Assembly (NCBI GenBank): GCA_046289925.1
Contig: JBKBUN010000013.1
Span: 1 to 33,615 of the forward strand
Source: Acidovorax_G sp046289925
GTDB taxonomy: Bacteria > Pseudomonadota > Gammaproteobacteria > Burkholderiales > Burkholderiaceae_C
Direction of reading: 5' to 3'
DNA: 33,615 nucleotides
Numbering within the stretch: position 1 is the stretch's first letter; every line of letters starts with the position of its first letter. The position numbers and the translations under genes were made by a program. Below, piece after piece: positions 32,556 through 33,615 of this stretch. The notes below the pieces were generated by a model that had not been told where the DNA came from, made no database searches, and saw nothing but the letters and a program-made list of their open reading frames with translations.

Positions 32556-33615
32556 TCAGGCCGCTGTGGCGGCGATGGACGGGGGGGCTGCGGGGCTGAG
32601 GTCGGAGTCGGTATCGGTCCCGGCATCGGCCATGGGGGCGTGCGCCCGGGCCAGTGCCATCACTTCGCGCGGCGGCGTGTCTTTGAGGCGGTGGTCGCTC
32701 CACACCTGGCGCCAGCGGCGCGCGCCCGGCAGGCCGTTGCGCAGCCCCAGCATGTGGCGCGCAATTGCGTACCAGCCGGTGCCGTGGGTGGCGGCCTCGC
32801 GCTCCATGTAGGCCACCATGGCTTCTTCTACCGATTCGCGCGTGAGGGCCGGCCTACGGGTGTCGCCAAAGAAGGCCGCATCCCAGCCCACCAGCCACCA
32901 AGGGTTGTGATAAGCCTCGCGGCCAATCATCACGCCGTCGAGCAGCGAGAGTTGCTCGTGCACCACCGCGTCGGTGCGAATGCCGCCGTTGATCGCGATG
33001 GTGAGCTGCGGAAAATCGGCCTTGAGTCGGTGCACGATCTCGTAGCGCAAGGGCGGGATTTCGCGGTTTTCCTTGGGCGAGAGGCCTTGCAGCCAGGCGT
33101 TGCGCGCATGCACGATGAACACATGGCAACCCGCCTCGGCCACGGTGCCGACGAAGTCGCGCACAAACGCGTACTCCTCGACCTGGTCGATGCCGATGCG
33201 GTGTTTGACCGTCACAGGCACAGCGTCGCCTACCGCATCGCGCATGGCCTTGACGCAATCGGCCACCTGCGCGGGGGCTTTCATCAGGCTTGCGCCAAAC
33301 GCGCCGCGCTGCACACGGTCGCTGGGGCAGCCGCAGTTGAGGTTGACCTCGTCGTAGCCCCATTGCACGCCCAGGCGCGCGGCTTCGGCGAGCTTGTCGG
33401 GCTCGTTGCCGCCCAGTTGCAAGGCCACCGGATGCTCTTCGTCGTTGTAGCGCAGGTGGCGCTCAGTGCCACCATAAAGAATGCCGCCCGCGTTCACCAT
33501 CTCGGTGTAGAGCAAGGTGTGGCGCGACAACAGCCGGTGCAGATAGCGGCAGTGGCGGTCGGTCCAGTCCATCATGGGCGCAACAGACAGGCGCCAGGGG
33601 CTGAACGGGGCGGGG
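32556..33615 (-). CDS. dusA: tRNA-dihydrouridine(20/20a) synthase DusA (5' end beyond window)
   Basis: At least 352 residues of an FMN-dependent enzyme that reduces uridine 20/20a in the tRNA D-loop. Visible motifs are APMMDWTDRHCRYLHRLLSR, YTEMV, HPVALQLGGNEPDKLAEAA, the catalytic cysteine in VNLNCGCPSDRVQRGAFGAS, VTVKHRIGID, FIVHARNAWLQGLSPKENR, INGGIRT and DGVMIGREAYHNPW. These assign DusA rather than DusB or DusC. The reading frame stays open to the window edge with SPWRLSVAP directly ahead of the internal ATG, so the true start is outside. The C-terminus has an extra Asp/Ala-rich tail (about 30 residues). The RelA/SpoT-domain gene follows 43 bp downstream. Confidence 0.94.
   Translation of the reverse strand, partial: PAPFSPWRLSVAPMMDWTDRHCRYLHRLLSRHTLLYTEMVNAGGILYGGTERHLRYNDEEHPVALQLGGNEPDKLAEAARLGVQWGYDEVNLNCGCPSDRVQRGAFGASLMKAPAQVADCVKAMRDAVGDAVPVTVKHRIGIDQVEEYAFVRDFVGTVAEAGCHVFIVHARNAWLQGLSPKENREIPPLRYEIVHRLKADFPQLTIAINGGIRTDAVVHEQLSLLDGVMIGREAYHNPWWLVGWDAAFFGDTRRPALTRESVEEAMVAYMEREAATHGTGWYAIARHMLGLRNGLPGARRWRQVWSDHRLKDTPPREVMALARAHAPMADAGTDTDSDLSPAAPPSIAATAA

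Noticed and set aside
1..33615. CRISPR array, tRNA/rRNA genes, insertion sequence, integron or prophage
   Set aside because: I looked for spaced direct repeats, clover-leaf motifs, transposase or integrase motifs and phage genes and saw none. The 46-bp repeats are single, scattered units.

Overview
The window is a stretch of high-GC chromosome from a betaproteobacterium, most likely a member of the Comamonadaceae (Acidovorax/Alicycliphilus-like). Four things suggest this: the smc-zipA-ligA gene order, the class I polyhydroxyalkanoate (PHA) genes with a Cys-type intracellular depolymerase, the dapC-dapD-pilU-dapE order, and a 46-bp hairpin repeat that I recall (from memory, not searched) as common in that family. 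I recognise no rRNA, tRNA, CRISPR array, insertion sequence or prophage gene.

Layout. Positions 1-3931 hold two divergent signalling genes: a truncated PAS/GAF sensor on the minus strand and a large CHASE-PAS-PAS-GGDEF-EAL cyclic-di-GMP protein on the plus strand. Positions 4257-11046 hold smc, a zipA-like gene and ligA, tightly packed and co-directional (chromosome organisation, division, DNA ligation). Positions 11095-14822 hold a Nudix hydrolase, a fumarylpyruvate-hydrolase-like FAH protein facing a divergent MarR regulator, a maleylacetoacetate/maleylpyruvate isomerase, pgeF, and a small two-helix membrane protein whose 3' end overlaps pgeF convergently. Positions 14945-19500 hold the PHA synthesis cluster phaC-phaA-phaB. 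Between phaA and phaB lies a heavily frameshifted EAL-domain pseudogene. A strong hairpin terminator follows phaB.

Positions 19622-27181 are a long minus-strand block, in transcription order dapC, dapD, pilU, dapE, prmB, yheS and possibly a 24-residue ORF. It combines three lysine/diaminopimelate genes with a type IV pilus retraction ATPase, a ribosomal protein methyltransferase and an ABC-F ATPase. The dapE/prmB/yheS junctions are 4-nt overlaps. Positions 27394-28884 encode a chemoreceptor with its Cache sensor domain at the cytoplasmic C-terminus. Positions 28895-33615, on the minus strand, hold dusA (truncated by the window end), a RelA/SpoT-domain protein, phaZ (PHA depolymerase) and rsxB, which overlaps phaZ by 4 nt.

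PHA synthesis (phaCAB) and mobilisation (phaZ) genes lie about 10 kb apart, and a PhaR-like palindrome sits at the phaZ promoter. Three copies of the 46-bp hairpin repeat lie in intergenic gaps near 4.0, 11.7 and 31.3 kb. I see no clear undescribed multi-gene system. The observations most worth following are the repeat family, the C-terminal Cache receptor, the decayed EAL gene inside the pha cluster and the stand-alone RelA/SpoT protein with an unknown C-terminal half.
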